Assembly (NCBI GenBank): GCA_900472295.1
Contig: UCIA01000002.1
Location: 248,001-312,000, forward strand
Direction: 5' to 3'
DNA length: 64,000 nt
DNA from: Hyphomicrobiales bacterium
GTDB lineage: Bacteria > Pseudomonadota > Alphaproteobacteria > Rhizobiales > Rhizobiaceae
Positions 36,292 to 47,916 of this stretch are shown here, piece by piece. The position numbers were made by a program, and so were the translations under genes. The notes below the pieces were generated by a model. The model was given only the letters and a program-made list of their open reading frames with translations, did no database searches and was not told where the DNA came from. How positions within the stretch are numbered: position 1 is the first letter of the stretch; each line of letters starts with the position of its first letter.

Positions 36292-37058
36292 CCAGTCTGC
36301 CAGTCGCACCCGTCCTGCCGGAAGGGCAATGGGCGCTTTTCCTCGACATTGACGGCACCTTGCTGGAACACGCCGCCCACCCGGACGCGGTGTCCGTCAG
36401 TGACGAATTGCGCACTTTGCTCGGCGCCATCGATGAACGGCTGGACGGCGCTGTTGCCTTCATCACTGGCCGTTCAGTTGAAGTCGCCGACCGCTTGTTT
36501 CATCCCCTGAAGCTGCGCGTTGCCGGCCTGTATGGGCTGGAACACCGGCTGACACCGGACGGGCCGGTCGTTGCCGCGGATGCACCCGCCGATATCGCTG
36601 CCCTTGCCGACGCCATCGAAGCCGAGCTGGATGACGGTCTGGTTCACATCGAGCGCAAAGGTCCGATCCTTGCCATTCATACGCGTGCGACGCCGCATTT
36701 GCTGGCCAGGGCAACCCATCTCGTTGAGCAGGCGCTGACCCAGCTTCCCAAGGGCTACCGGGTCATTCCGGGAAATGCCGGCGTCGAACTCATGCCGCTC
36801 GAAGCCGCCAAAGGCGCTGCCGTGCGGCGTTTCATGGCAATCCCGCCCTTTACCGGGCGCCGGCCGGTCTTCCTCGGCGACGACACGGCGGATGAAAACG
36901 CTTTCGAAGCGATCAACGAAGCCGGCGGCATCTCGATCCGGGTCAAACCGCGCGGACCAAGTGCCGCCCAGTACCGGCTCGACGATGTGACCACCGCAAC
37001 AGGTTGGCTGCAGGCTAGCTTCAAAACGCCGCCGGTGCTTGAGCGCAAAGTGTCCTGA
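36288..37058 (+). CDS. otsB: trehalose-6-phosphate phosphatase
   Basis: Protein of 256 aa, a HAD phosphatase. Nucleophile motif DIDGT (Asp20, Asp22), motif II region VAFITGRSV, and the last motif VFLGDDTADENAFEAIN. It removes phosphate from trehalose-6-P to give trehalose in the cytoplasm. The start overlaps otsA by 4 bp, so the pair completes the OtsAB route. The Ots pathway is typically linked to osmotic and desiccation tolerance and to survival; an OtsB paralogue is also a DosR-regulon gene in mycobacteria (recalled). Confidence 0.93.
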   Translation: MTSLPVAPVLPEGQWALFLDIDGTLLEHAAHPDAVSVSDELRTLLGAIDERLDGAVAFITGRSVEVADRLFHPLKLRVAGLYGLEHRLTPDGPVVAADAPADIAALADAIEAELDDGLVHIERKGPILAIHTRATPHLLARATHLVEQALTQLPKGYRVIPGNAGVELMPLEAAKGAAVRRFMAIPPFTGRRPVFLGDDTADENAFEAINEAGGISIRVKPRGPSAAQYRLDDVTTATGWLQASFKTPPVLERKVS

Positions 37059-37097
37059 GCGCCAAGCAGCGCGCTGCTCGAATCAAGACCGGTGCCA

Positions 37098-37637
37098 CTA
37101 CTGCCCTACCATCTCCGCCAACTTACGCACCGTATTCCAGTTGCGCGAGGTCCCAATGCCGAGACGTTTGTGGTTCATCGCCGCGAGCAGCCGCGAGCTT
37201 GGCCTCTCGCGCGAAAAGACGACCCAGATGTCACCGCCGACCGAGGCCACCTTCTCGTCCTCGGCGGCATAGGCCTGGAGCGCTGCGACGCCATCTGCGG
37301 GCGCAGGCTCGCGCATCGCCCGTACCGCCACCTGATCGCCAGTTTCAGCCGACTCGCCTGGAAACGGATTGCCGGCGGCAAGTTTCAGCCAGTCCTCGGC
37401 GGTGCGCACGATGATGTCGACATGGCGGCCGAAGGTTTTTTCGAAGGCTGTTTCCAGCCGCTGTTCCAGCCTGGCGATATCGGTTGCCCGCGTCTCAAAA
37501 ACCAGATTGCCGGTCGCCACCAGCGTGCGCGGGTTCTTCAGTCCAACGCTTTCGGCCATCGCCTTGAGGTCGGCCATGACGACCCGGCGGCCTTCGCCGA
37601 GGATGATGCTGTAGAGCAGCGCGACATAAGTCTGCAT
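37098..37637 (-). CDS. DUF1697 protein
   Basis: Protein of 179 aa starting MQTYVALLYSIILGEGRRVV and continuing MADLKAMAESVGLKNPRTLVATGNLVFE, the hallmark of DUF1697 (also ending MNHKRLGIGTSRNWNTVRKLAEM). The fold is a ferredoxin-like alpha/beta duplication; function is unknown. ATG 37637, preceded by GCGAGG, is used rather than the TTG before it. It lies 24 bp after the pyrG stop on the same strand, probably as a second gene of that unit. Confidence 0.85.
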   Translation of the reverse strand: MQTYVALLYSIILGEGRRVVMADLKAMAESVGLKNPRTLVATGNLVFETRATDIARLEQRLETAFEKTFGRHVDIIVRTAEDWLKLAAGNPFPGESAETGDQVAVRAMREPAPADGVAALQAYAAEDEKVASVGGDIWVVFSRERPSSRLLAAMNHKRLGIGTSRNWNTVRKLAEMVGQ

Positions 37638-37661
37638 CAACTGCGAAGCCTCGCTGGCAGT

Positions 37662-39302
<1,641 letters not shown>

Positions 39303-39409
39303 TTAACGCGGCCGAATTGATTCCGCCAGAGAAAAAACCGCCGCTGAGGCTTTTTCCAGAGAAGGCGCGATAGTCCCGGGCTGCGAGACTGTTGTTTTTG
39401 GTCAAAACA

Positions 39410-39435
39410 AAAGGGCCGGCAGAAGCCGGCCCTTT
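39410..39435 (-). terminator. rho-independent terminator of the L,D-transpeptidase gene
   Basis: On the minus strand the stem GGGCCGGC / GCCGGCCC with loop TTCT is followed by TTTTGTTTTG, a textbook terminator 20 bp after the stop at 39455. Confidence 0.85.
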
Positions 39436-39454
39436 CGGCAGGTTTATGAAAGCG

Positions 39455-40570
39455 TCAGATGATGACGACCTTGGTGCCGACCCTGACGCGGCTATAGAGA
39501 TCCATGACGTGCTCGTTGATCATACGGAAGCAGCCATTGGAGGCGCTGGTTCCGATCGACTGCGGCGCGATGGTGCCGTGGATGCGCAGATGCGTGTCCT
39601 TCTTGCCGTCATAGAGATAGATGGCGCGAGCGCCGAGCGGGTTCTGACCGCCGCCGGGCATGCCGTCCTTGTATTGGCCATAGTGCTTGGGCTCGCGCTT
39701 CTGCATATCGAGCGTCGGGATCCAGCGCGGCCATTCCTGCTTGTCGCCAACCGCAACATTGCCCTTGAACTGCAGGCCTTCGCGGCCAACTGCGATCGCA
39801 TAACGGCGCGCGGTCGAAGATGATTCGACGAGGTAGAGGCGGCGCGCGCTGGTGTCGATGACGATCGTGCCCGCTGCGTAGCCGGAGAATTCGACCTCTT
39901 GCGGCACGAATTCAGGCTTCACCTTGAATTGCTTCTTGGCTTCGCGCTTGGCAAGCGCCTGGTCGAGCGCGCGCGTCTCGGGAAGATAGGCAATCGAGGA
40001 CGCGGACGAGCCACCGAACAGGCCGGCGAAAAGCCCACCGCTCCTCGGCTTCTGGCCAGGGGCCTCGCTGCGCAGTTCGCCATTGTTGCCGGTCAGCGCC
40101 ACGTTCATCGCTTCGGCAGGGATCGGCTCGGCCGACTGGATCGGCTCGATCGGCGCGATCGGGTCAACCGGCGTGATGATTTTGGTGATCTTCTTGCCCG
40201 GCTTGGCGTCGGCGACCACGACCGGCTTACCCTTGCTGGCCAGGAATGCCTGGCGCTGGGCGTCGGACTTGGCTTTCGCCGCCTCGCGCATCGCCAGCTT
40301 GCGTGCCTCGAGCGCCTTGGCGCGGGCGAGATCCCTGTCGGCGGCGATCTTGTCTTCGAGCTTGCCGATTTGAGCAAGGTCGTCAGAGGTCGGGTTTTTC
40401 TTTTTCTTGAGAAGCTTCAGCTGCGCCGCATCGCTTTTGGCGGCGACGTTGATGACAGCGGTTTTGCCAACCGACTGCGGTGAGGTCATTGCCGGAGTGC
40501 CGGCGAAAGCCGCGGTGCTCATGCCGAATACGGCACAGAACCCCAAGAAAATGAAGCTGCGAAGCTGCAT
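39455..40570 (-). CDS. L,D-transpeptidase (YkuD family), exported
   Basis: Protein of 371 aa starting MQLRSFIFLGFCAVFGMSTA, a signal peptide cleaved near residue 23 (AAFAG). A Lys/Ala-rich, coiled-coil-like part (about 35-120) follows, then a variable linker, then the YkuD domain (about 240-371) with catalytic HGTIAPQSIGTSASNGCFRM (His, Ser, Cys). It cross-links peptidoglycan or attaches envelope lipoproteins in the periplasm. ATG 40570 is preferred over 40681 because it opens a clear signal peptide. Ends with the terminator at 39410. Confidence 0.88.
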   Translation of the reverse strand: MQLRSFIFLGFCAVFGMSTAAFAGTPAMTSPQSVGKTAVINVAAKSDAAQLKLLKKKKNPTSDDLAQIGKLEDKIAADRDLARAKALEARKLAMREAAKAKSDAQRQAFLASKGKPVVVADAKPGKKITKIITPVDPIAPIEPIQSAEPIPAEAMNVALTGNNGELRSEAPGQKPRSGGLFAGLFGGSSASSIAYLPETRALDQALAKREAKKQFKVKPEFVPQEVEFSGYAAGTIVIDTSARRLYLVESSSTARRYAIAVGREGLQFKGNVAVGDKQEWPRWIPTLDMQKREPKHYGQYKDGMPGGGQNPLGARAIYLYDGKKDTHLRIHGTIAPQSIGTSASNGCFRMINEHVMDLYSRVRVGTKVVII

Positions 40571-40871
40571 GGCGAAGATCCGATCGTTCAATGCTTGTTG
40601 CCCACGGCGTCGCCCGACGTCCCCCAAGGACGCCGAAAGTGCCGCTCGCAATCTATAATCGAAGTGCTTGAGAGGCCTCAAGCGCCGCGTGCGGTCGAAT
40701 CTTCGTGATCGCGTGGCATTTGCCGCGACTGTGTTGAAACAACAACAGATCGCGGCATCTGACCCTAAAGCGCGTAGCGTGGAACGTGATCCACGCGACG
40801 CTTCAGGTGTTTTGTTTCACGCATGTCGTAGCCCCAGGACCGAAGTCACTTTTGGGCGACATACCTGCTGA

Positions 40872-41351
40872 CTACTGGTTCGGAACCTGCGGGGTGACCG
40901 GCAAGGTAACGCCGTTGCCAGCCGGCGGCGTGGCCGAATCGGTCGCCGGCGGCGTCGCCGGGGCTGTGGCGGGAGCGGCTGCCGGTGGCGTCGTGGCGGC
41001 ACCGTTGCCTGAAGGCGCCGCTGGGGCGGTGTTGCCGGAAGGCGGCGTCGGCGCTGTGGTGCCGGGCAGCTGGTTGAGCACGCCATTGCCGCTTTCGGCC
41101 GGCACCCGATCGAGAATGTCGATCGGTTTTTCGCTGTAGCGGGCAATGATCGAGAGTGTCAGCGACGTCACGAAGAAAGCCGCCGCCAGGATCGCCGTCG
41201 CCCGCGTCAATGCGTTGGCCGCACCGCGCGCGGTCATGAAACCGGAACCGCCGCCGATGCCGAGGCCGCCGCCTTCGGAACGCTGCAGCAGCACCACGCC
41301 GACAAGGGCGAGCACGACCATGAGGTGGATGACGATCAGTACGGTTTCCAT
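40872..41351 (-). CDS. secG: preprotein translocase subunit SecG
   Basis: Protein of 159 aa starting METVLIVIHLMVVLALVGVV, then the SecG loop LLQRSEGGGLGIGGGSGFMTARG and a second membrane segment (about 50-68). The C-terminal tail of 75 residues is low-complexity Pro/Ala/Thr/Gly, longer than in enterics but common in Rhizobiales. It is the small subunit of the SecYEG channel. tpiA lies 181 bp upstream on the same strand. Confidence 0.93.
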   Translation of the reverse strand: METVLIVIHLMVVLALVGVVLLQRSEGGGLGIGGGSGFMTARGAANALTRATAILAAAFFVTSLTLSIIARYSEKPIDILDRVPAESGNGVLNQLPGTTAPTPPSGNTAPAAPSGNGAATTPPAAAPATAPATPPATDSATPPAGNGVTLPVTPQVPNQ

Positions 41352-41532
41352 ATTTTATCCTGGCAAGCCCTTGCCGCTCCCTGGCGATCAGGGCCGGTGA
41401 TTTGGAGGCGGCTCCATACAATGCTTTAACGGCATTTCCAAGCCCGTGGCCGGAATATGGGAAGCAATACGCCCTTTGCAACGATTTCCGCCGCGGTGCG
41501 GCGTTTCATAAGCCGGCGACGGAACCGCCGAG

Positions 41533-42303
41533 CTACGCGATATTCTGGTAGGCCTCGGCAATGCCCAGAAAATCCGCCGCCTTCAGGCTGGCGCCGCCGA
41601 CCAGCGCGCCGTCGACATTCTTCACGCCAAGCAGTTCGACCGCATTGGACGGCTTGACCGAGCCGCCATAGAGGATGCGGATCTTGGCGGCCACTGCCGC
41701 ACCCAGTCCTGCCGACAGTTTCTCGCGGATATGCGCATGCGCCTCCGCCACGTCGTCGGCGGTCGGCGTCAGGCCGGTGCCGATCGCCCATACCGGCTCA
41801 TAGGCGATGACCGTATTGGCGGCCGTCGCACTTGGCGGCACCGACCCGGCGACCTGGCGCGACAGCACGTCGAGCGCCGCGCCCGCTTCGCGCTCGGCCT
41901 TGGTTTCGCCGATGCAGACGATGGCGACAAGCCCTGCCCGCCACGCTGCCGACGCCTTGGCCTGGACGATGGCATCGTCCTCGCTGCGCTGTTCGCGGCA
42001 TTCGGAGTGACCGACGATGACGTGGCTGGCGCCGGCATCCTTCAGCATTTCGGCCGAGACGCAGCCGGTGAAGGCGCCGCTTTCCTTGATGTGGCAATCC
42101 TCGCCGCCGGCCCGGACTGGCGTACGCGACAGGATTTCGGCCGCGCGCGACAGCAAGGTCGACGGCACGCAGATCAACGCTTCGGTCTCGGCGTCGAGCC
42201 CGCTCATGAAGCCGTTGCCGATCGTCCTGAGCTCGTTCAGCGAGGCGCTGGTGCCGTTCATTTTCCAGTTGCCGGCAACGAGCGGTCGAATTCCTGGCGT
42301 CAT
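41533..42303 (-). CDS. tpiA: triosephosphate isomerase
   Basis: Protein of 256 aa starting [17 protein letters not shown], with the catalytic Lys in NWKMNG, His in VIVGHSECR, and Glu in the TIM signature [10 protein letters not shown]. It interconverts dihydroxyacetone phosphate and glyceraldehyde-3-phosphate. ATG 42303 gives the family start; in-frame ATGs upstream at 42327 and 42363 would add residues that do not match. Divergent from the PpiD-like gene with 146 bp between. Confidence 0.96.
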   Translation of the reverse strand: MTPGIRPLVAGNWKMNGTSASLNELRTIGNGFMSGLDAETEALICVPSTLLSRAAEILSRTPVRAGGEDCHIKESGAFTGCVSAEMLKDAGASHVIVGHSECREQRSEDDAIVQAKASAAWRAGLVAIVCIGETKAEREAGAALDVLSRQVAGSVPPSATAANTVIAYEPVWAIGTGLTPTADDVAEAHAHIREKLSAGLGAAVAAKIRILYGGSVKPSNAVELLGVKNVDGALVGGASLKAADFLGIAEAYQNIA

Positions 42304-42449
42304 GGGATCTGGTTCTCCGGGCGACATTGGGGTCTCGCCCTCCCTATCAAAATCAGGCCACAAAGCAATCGACAGTAAGCCGGAAGGGCGCTATTGCGCT
42401 TGTTTCAGACTCGGTCGCACACGAAAGTGCGAAAAAATCGGAAGTAACA

Positions 42450-44342
42450 ATGCTTGGTATATTGAGAAACGCGGCAGGGACCTGGGTCGCGAAAGGGCTG
42501 CTGTTGCTGCTGGTGTTGAGCTTTGCCGCCTGGGGCATCTCCAGTCAGCTGGTGAGCCAATTGGGTGGCCATCATGCGGTGATCACCGCCGGCGGCACAA
42601 CCGTCTCGATCAATGAATACCGCCTCGCCTATGATCGCCAGATCAGCCTGTTGCAGCAGCAGATCGGCCAGCGCATCAGCCGCGAGCAGGCCAAGGCCTA
42701 TGGCATCGACAACCAGGTGCTGGCGCAACTTGTATCGGGCGCTGTGCTCGACGAACAGGCGCGCAAGCTCGGGCTCGGCTTCTCCAAGGACCGGCTGGCC
42801 GAACTGACGTGGCAGGAACCTGCTTTCCAGGGTCCGAATGGCCAGTTCGACCGCCGGCTATTCGAGTCCCGGCTTCGCGACCTCGGCATGCGGCCGGAGG
42901 ACTATCTGAAGAACCGTGCCCAGGTGGCGGTACGCCAGCAGATCGTCGAAGCGGTTTCGGACGGCCTCAAGGCGCCGGACACCTTCTTCAAGGCGGTCGC
43001 GCTCTACCGCGGCGAAGACCGCACCATCGATTACCTGACCTTGCCGAAGGCGCTGGTCGAGCCGATCGAGGCGCCGGCCGACAGCGCGCTCCAGACCTAT
43101 TTCGACGCCAACAAGAAGACCTATGCGGCGCCCGAATACCGCAAATTCTCCTATGTCCGGCTTGAGCCCGCAGACATCATGGACATCAGCGCCGTGACCG
43201 ACAGCCAAGTCAGCGATGACTACAACAAGAACAAGGGGCGCTACACCACGCCGGAAATGCGTACCATCGAACAGCTGGTGTTTCCTTCGGCGGACGCCGC
43301 CAAGGCGGCATCCGATTCGCTGAAGACGGGCGCCACTTTCGACAAGATCGTCACCGCGCAGGGCAAGACCCCCGCCGACACGCTGCTCGGCACGCTGTCC
43401 AGGGACAAGATCGCCGACAAGGCGGTCGCCGATGCCGCCTTCGCGCTTGCCGTCAACGAAGTCAGCCCGGTCGTCCAGGGCGCCTTCGGCCCGGTCCTTT
43501 TGCGTGTCACCGAGATCAAGCCGGAAGTGGTCAAGCCGCTAGCCGAAGTGTCCGAACAGATCCGCAAGGATCTGGCGCTGGGCGAAGCAAGCCGCATCCT
43601 GCTCGACGTACACGACAATTACGAAGACACCCGCGCCGCCGGCAGCACGCTCGCAGAAGCCGCCGCCAAGCTGAAGCTGAAGGACGTCACCGTCGAGGCC
43701 ATCGACCGCACCGGTCTCAAGCCGGACGGAACCATCATCAAGGACCTGCCGGCCTCGCCGGACCTGATCAAGGCGGTGTTCGACGCCGAACCCAACACCG
43801 AGAACGAAGCCCTGACCACGCCAGACAACGGCTTCGTCTTCTACGAACTGACCTCGATCACGCCGGCGCGCGACCGCACGCTGGACGAGGTTCGCGCAAG
43901 AGTGGTCGCCGACTGGACGACCGAGGAAACGACCAAGCGGCTGACCGCGAAGGCCGACGAGCTCGAAAAGCGCCTCAAGGCGGGTACGACGCTTGACGTG
44001 ATTGCCGGTGAGCTCAAGCTCGAAAAGCAGACCAAGCGCGGCGTGAAGCGCGAGGCCGACGATGTCGATTTCGGCAAGGACGGCGCGGCAGCGATGTTTG
44101 GCGTCGGCGAAGGCGGCACCGGGCTGATCCCCTCGCCCACTGGCGACGGCCAGATCCTGTTCAAGGTCGCCGAAGTGTTCGAGCCGGCCGGAGCCGAAGC
44201 CAGTTCGGTGCCGGACGATGCGCAGAAATCCTTCACGCAAGGCATGTCCGACGATTTGCTCGACCAGTTGGTGGCGCAGTTGCAGACGCAGTACTCTGTC
44301 ACCGTCGACCAGGTCGCCGTTGCCCAAGCCCTAGCCCAATGA
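42450..44342 (+). CDS. SurA/PpiD-type periplasmic folding factor (peptidyl-prolyl isomerase domain)
   Basis: Protein of 630 aa with one N-terminal membrane anchor (about 14-33, [20 protein letters not shown]), then the SurA-like N-terminal domain (about 35-180) and a PPIC/rotamase-type region in the middle (about 250-380). The overall layout is PpiD. It would be inner-membrane bound facing the periplasm and help outer-membrane proteins fold. ATG 42450 opens the anchor; the upstream reading from 42327 is not coding-like. Its stop overlaps trpD by 4 bp (ATGA), an odd but common Rhizobiales pairing. Confidence 0.85.
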   Translation: MLGILRNAAGTWVAKGLLLLLVLSFAAWGISSQLVSQLGGHHAVITAGGTTVSINEYRLAYDRQISLLQQQIGQRISREQAKAYGIDNQVLAQLVSGAVLDEQARKLGLGFSKDRLAELTWQEPAFQGPNGQFDRRLFESRLRDLGMRPEDYLKNRAQVAVRQQIVEAVSDGLKAPDTFFKAVALYRGEDRTIDYLTLPKALVEPIEAPADSALQTYFDANKKTYAAPEYRKFSYVRLEPADIMDISAVTDSQVSDDYNKNKGRYTTPEMRTIEQLVFPSADAAKAASDSLKTGATFDKIVTAQGKTPADTLLGTLSRDKIADKAVADAAFALAVNEVSPVVQGAFGPVLLRVTEIKPEVVKPLAEVSEQIRKDLALGEASRILLDVHDNYEDTRAAGSTLAEAAAKLKLKDVTVEAIDRTGLKPDGTIIKDLPASPDLIKAVFDAEPNTENEALTTPDNGFVFYELTSITPARDRTLDEVRARVVADWTTEETTKRLTAKADELEKRLKAGTTLDVIAGELKLEKQTKRGVKREADDVDFGKDGAAAMFGVGEGGTGLIPSPTGDGQILFKVAEVFEPAGAEASSVPDDAQKSFTQGMSDDLLDQLVAQLQTQYSVTVDQVAVAQALAQ

Positions 44343-45349
44343 GCGCACTGAAGATCCATATCGCCAAGGTCGCCACAGGCAGCGCGCTTTCGTTTGAGGA
44401 AGCGCGCGAAGCTTTCGACATCATCATGTCGGGCGACGCGACGCCCGGCCAGATCGGCGGCTTCCTGATGGCGCTGCGCGTACGCGGCGAGACGGTGAGC
44501 GAGATTTCCGGCGCCGTCGCCACCATGCGCGCCAAGATGCTGCGCGTCGAAGCCCCTGAAGGCGCCATCGATATCGTCGGCACCGGCGGCGACAATTCGC
44601 ACTCGGTCAACATTTCGACGGCTTCGGCCTTCGTCATTGCCGGCAGCGGCGTGCCGGTGGCCAAGCACGGCAATCGCGGCCTGTCGTCGCTGACGGGCGC
44701 CGCCGATGTGCTGGTCGCGCTGGGCGTCAGGATCGACATCCCGCCGGAAACCATCGGCCGCTGCATCCATGAGGCCGGCGTCGGCTTCATGTTCGCGCCG
44801 GCGCATCACCCGGCGATGAAACATGTCGGCCCGACCCGCGTCGAGCTCGGCACGCGCACCATCTTCAACCTGCTCGGACCGCTGTCCAATCCGGCCGGCG
44901 TCAACAGGCAGATGGTCGGCGTGTTCCTGCCGGAATGGATCGCGCCAGTGGCTGAGACGCTGAAGGCGCTGGGCACCGAGCATGCCTGGGTCGTGCATGG
45001 CGACGGCTATGACGAGATCACCACCACCGGCGAGACGCAAGTTGCGGAACTGGCCGGTGGCGAGATCCGTCATTTTACGCTCACCCCGGAAGCGGTCGGC
45101 CTGCAGCGCCACACCAAGGACGAGCTGCGCGGCGGCGACGCCGCCTACAACGCCAAGGCGCTGCGCGACATGCTGGGCGGTGATGCCGGGGCCTATCGCG
45201 ACACGGTGCTGATGAATGCCGGCGCCGGCATGGTGGTATCAGGCAAGGCAACGACCCTTGCCGACGGCATTGCGGCAGCGGTGCAGGCCATCGACAGCGG
45301 CCGGGCGCTGGGCGTGCTCGACAGGCTGGTCGAGATTTCGAACGGATAG
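44339..45349 (+). CDS. trpD: anthranilate phosphoribosyltransferase
   Basis: Protein of 336 aa with the PRPP loop [18 protein letters not shown] and [15 protein letters not shown]. It joins anthranilate to PRPP, the second step of tryptophan synthesis from chorismate. It overlaps the PpiD-like stop by 4 bp and is followed 4 bp later by trpC, so the three form one transcription unit with moaC and moeA. The same metabolite, anthranilate, is produced by the kynureninase encoded 6 kb away. Confidence 0.96.
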   Translation: MSALKIHIAKVATGSALSFEEAREAFDIIMSGDATPGQIGGFLMALRVRGETVSEISGAVATMRAKMLRVEAPEGAIDIVGTGGDNSHSVNISTASAFVIAGSGVPVAKHGNRGLSSLTGAADVLVALGVRIDIPPETIGRCIHEAGVGFMFAPAHHPAMKHVGPTRVELGTRTIFNLLGPLSNPAGVNRQMVGVFLPEWIAPVAETLKALGTEHAWVVHGDGYDEITTTGETQVAELAGGEIRHFTLTPEAVGLQRHTKDELRGGDAAYNAKALRDMLGGDAGAYRDTVLMNAGAGMVVSGKATTLADGIAAAVQAIDSGRALGVLDRLVEISNG

Positions 45350-45353
45350 GGCC

Positions 45354-46166
45354 GTGGCTGACATTCTGCGCAAGATCGAGGCCTACAAGCGCGACGAGAT
45401 CGCGGCGGCAAAGGCGCGGATACCGCTGGCCGAGATCAAGGCGCGAGCCAAGGATGCCGATGCACCGCGTGGCTTTCTGAGGGCGCTCGAGGCGAAGCGC
45501 AGGTCGGGCAGCTTCGGCTTGATCGCCGAAATCAAAAAAGCAAGCCCTTCCAAAGGGTTGATCCGCGAAGATTTCGACCCGCCGGCGCTGGCGCAAGCCT
45601 ATGAGAAAGGCGGCGCCGCTTGTCTTTCGGTGCTGACCGATGCACCGTCGTTCCAGGGCGCACCGGAATTTCTCACCAATGCCCGCAAGGCCGTGTCCCT
45701 GCCCGCGCTGCGCAAGGATTTCCTGTTCGATCCTTACCAGGTCTACGAGGCCCGCGCCTGGGGCGCCGATGCCATCCTGATCATCATGGCCAGCGTCGAC
45801 GATGCGCTGGCGAGCGAACTGGAAGCAACCGCATTCGAACTCGGTATGGATGCGCTGATCGAAGTGCATGACGAGGCCGAGACGCAGCGCGCGGTCAAAC
45901 TGTCATCGCAGCTGATCGGCATCAACAACCGCAATCTGAGAACATTCGAGACCAGCCTCGAAACCTCGGAACGGCTGGCGTCGATGGTGCCGGGTGGCCG
46001 CTTGCTGGTCAGCGAGAGCGGTATTTTCACCCATGACGATTGCCTCAGGATGCAAAAGACCGGCATCAGCACCTTCCTCGTCGGCGAAAGCCTGATGCGG
46101 CAAGAGGATGTGGCGGCGGCAACGCGCCTGCTTTTGACCGGCAAGGCGACTGCCGAGGTAGCTTGA
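45354..46166 (+). CDS. trpC: indole-3-glycerol-phosphate synthase
   Basis: Protein of 270 aa starting (GTG) [20 protein letters not shown], with the IGPS signature [35 protein letters not shown] and [10 protein letters not shown]. It closes the indole ring in tryptophan synthesis. GTG 45354 is chosen because it gives the family start 4 bp after the trpD stop. moaC begins 2 bp after its stop. Confidence 0.95.
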   Translation: MADILRKIEAYKRDEIAAAKARIPLAEIKARAKDADAPRGFLRALEAKRRSGSFGLIAEIKKASPSKGLIREDFDPPALAQAYEKGGAACLSVLTDAPSFQGAPEFLTNARKAVSLPALRKDFLFDPYQVYEARAWGADAILIIMASVDDALASELEATAFELGMDALIEVHDEAETQRAVKLSSQLIGINNRNLRTFETSLETSERLASMVPGGRLLVSESGIFTHDDCLRMQKTGISTFLVGESLMRQEDVAAATRLLLTGKATAEVA

Positions 46167-46168
46167 CA

Positions 46169-46666
46169 ATGACAAGCGCCCTCACCCATCTCGGCGCCAA
46201 GGGCGAGGCCAATATGGTCGATGTCGGCGACAAGGAAGAGACGACACGCACGGCGATCGCCGAAGGCTTTGTCTCGATGCGGCCCGAAACCTTGCAAATG
46301 ATCCTCGACGGCGACGCCAAGAAGGGCGATGTGCTGGGCACCGCGCGCATCGCCGGCATTATGGCGGCCAAGAAGACGCATGAGCTGATCCCGCTCTGTC
46401 ATCCGCTGCTGTTGACCAAGGTGTCGGTCGACATCGAACCGGACGACGCCCTGCCCGGTCTCAGGGTCACAGCACTCGCCCGCGTCACCGGCAAGACCGG
46501 CGTCGAGATGGAGGCGCTGACCGCGGCGTCGGTGGCGTGCCTGACCATTTACGACATGGCCAAGGCGGCCGATCGCGCCATGGTGATTTCCGGTATAAGG
46601 CTGGTCGAAAAGACCGGCGGCAAATCCGGCGACTACAAGGTGGCTGAAGATAAGGCGGGCGCCTGA
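46169..46666 (+). CDS. moaC: cyclic pyranopterin monophosphate synthase
   Basis: Protein of 165 aa starting [19 protein letters not shown], with the MoaC signature [18 protein letters not shown] and [16 protein letters not shown]. It acts with MoaA in the first step of molybdenum-cofactor synthesis. ATG 46169 lies 2 bp after trpC; its stop shares a base with the moeA start (TGATG), so the two are coupled. Confidence 0.96.
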   Translation: MTSALTHLGAKGEANMVDVGDKEETTRTAIAEGFVSMRPETLQMILDGDAKKGDVLGTARIAGIMAAKKTHELIPLCHPLLLTKVSVDIEPDDALPGLRVTALARVTGKTGVEMEALTAASVACLTIYDMAKAADRAMVISGIRLVEKTGGKSGDYKVAEDKAGA

Positions 46667-47871
46667 TGGCGCTTGTCCCGGTCGCCGAGGCGCTTGAGCG
46701 CCTGCTGGAAGGCGCTGTTGCGTTGCCCGGCGAAAGCGTCGCGCTGGCGGATGCGGCCGGCCGGGTGTTGGCGGAACCTGTCGTGGCGCTGCGTACTCAG
46801 CCGCCTTTCAATGCATCCGCCATGGACGGCTATGCCGCGCGAGCCGAGGATGTGGCGTCCGCCCCGGCGCGGCTTTCGGTGATCGGCATGGCGCCGGCCG
46901 GGCGCGGCTTTGCCGGCGCAGTCGGCAAGGCACAGGCCGTGCGCATCTTCACCGGCGCACCGCTGCCGGAAGGCGCCGACACCATCGTCATCCAGGAAAA
47001 TGTCAGGGATCTCGGCGGCGGCCAGATCGAAGTGATTGAGCCGACGGCGAAAGACCGCAACATCCGCCGCCGCGGGCTGGATTTTACGCAAGGCGACGTC
47101 CTCTTGAAAAAAGGCCGCGTGCTCGATCCGGCGGCGCTGTCGCTGGCGGCGTCGGCGAACCATCCGACGCTGAACGTGGTCAGACGCCCACTGGTCGCCA
47201 TCATCGCCACCGGCGACGAATTGCTGCCGCCGGGCAGCGAACTTGGCCCCGACCAGATCATCTCGTCCAACGCCTATGGCGTCGCAGCAGCCGCGCAGTC
47301 GGTCGGCGCCAGCGCTCTCGATCTCGGCATCGCTGCTGACCGCAAGGAGGCGATCGCGGCGTTGGTAAAAAAGGCCGTCGCGGCAAAGGCCAATGTCATT
47401 GTCACGCTCGGCGGCGCCTCGGTCGGCGACCACGATCTCGTGCACGACGTGCTCACCGGCGAAGGCATGAAGCTCGATTTCTGGAAGCTCGCCATGCGAC
47501 CGGGCAAGCCGCTGATGTTCGGGCGGCTGGGCGATATCCGGTGCATCGGCCTGCCCGGCAATCCGGTGGCGAGCCTGGTCTGTTCGCAACTGTTCCTGAA
47601 GCCGCTGCTGGCGCAGCTCGGCGGCCGCACGCACCGGCAGGACATCCGCCATGCGCAGCTTGGCGCCGCCATGCCGGCCAATGATCTCAGGCAGGACTAT
47701 GTGCGCGCGGTGGTCCGCGAAGAAGCCGGTGCCTTGGTGGCAACCCCGTTCGGCATCCAGGATTCCTCGATGCTGAGAATGCTGGCCGATGCCAATGGGC
47801 TGATCGTGCGCGAGCCCTTCGCTCCAGCGGCAGAAGCGGGCGCGACCTGCAGCGTCCTGATGTTACGCTGA
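46666..47871 (+). CDS. moeA: molybdopterin molybdenumtransferase
   Basis: Protein of 401 aa with MoeA domains: PPFNASAMDGYA near 46-57, FTGAPLPEGADTIV, and the MPT-binding fold IIATGDELLPPG, VTLGGASVGDHDL, followed by GKPLMFGRLG and the C-terminal beta barrel. It inserts molybdate into molybdopterin to finish the cofactor used by nitrate and other reductases. Last gene of the PpiD-trpDC-moaC run, convergent with the arylformamidase-like gene 45 bp further. Confidence 0.95.
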   Translation: MALVPVAEALERLLEGAVALPGESVALADAAGRVLAEPVVALRTQPPFNASAMDGYAARAEDVASAPARLSVIGMAPAGRGFAGAVGKAQAVRIFTGAPLPEGADTIVIQENVRDLGGGQIEVIEPTAKDRNIRRRGLDFTQGDVLLKKGRVLDPAALSLAASANHPTLNVVRRPLVAIIATGDELLPPGSELGPDQIISSNAYGVAAAAQSVGASALDLGIAADRKEAIAALVKKAVAAKANVIVTLGGASVGDHDLVHDVLTGEGMKLDFWKLAMRPGKPLMFGRLGDIRCIGLPGNPVASLVCSQLFLKPLLAQLGGRTHRQDIRHAQLGAAMPANDLRQDYVRAVVREEAGALVATPFGIQDSSMLRMLADANGLIVREPFAPAAEAGATCSVLMLR

Positions 47872-47916
47872 AGAGCAAGCGCCCAAGCCGTTAATTCTAA
47901 GAGACGAAACCGGGTT

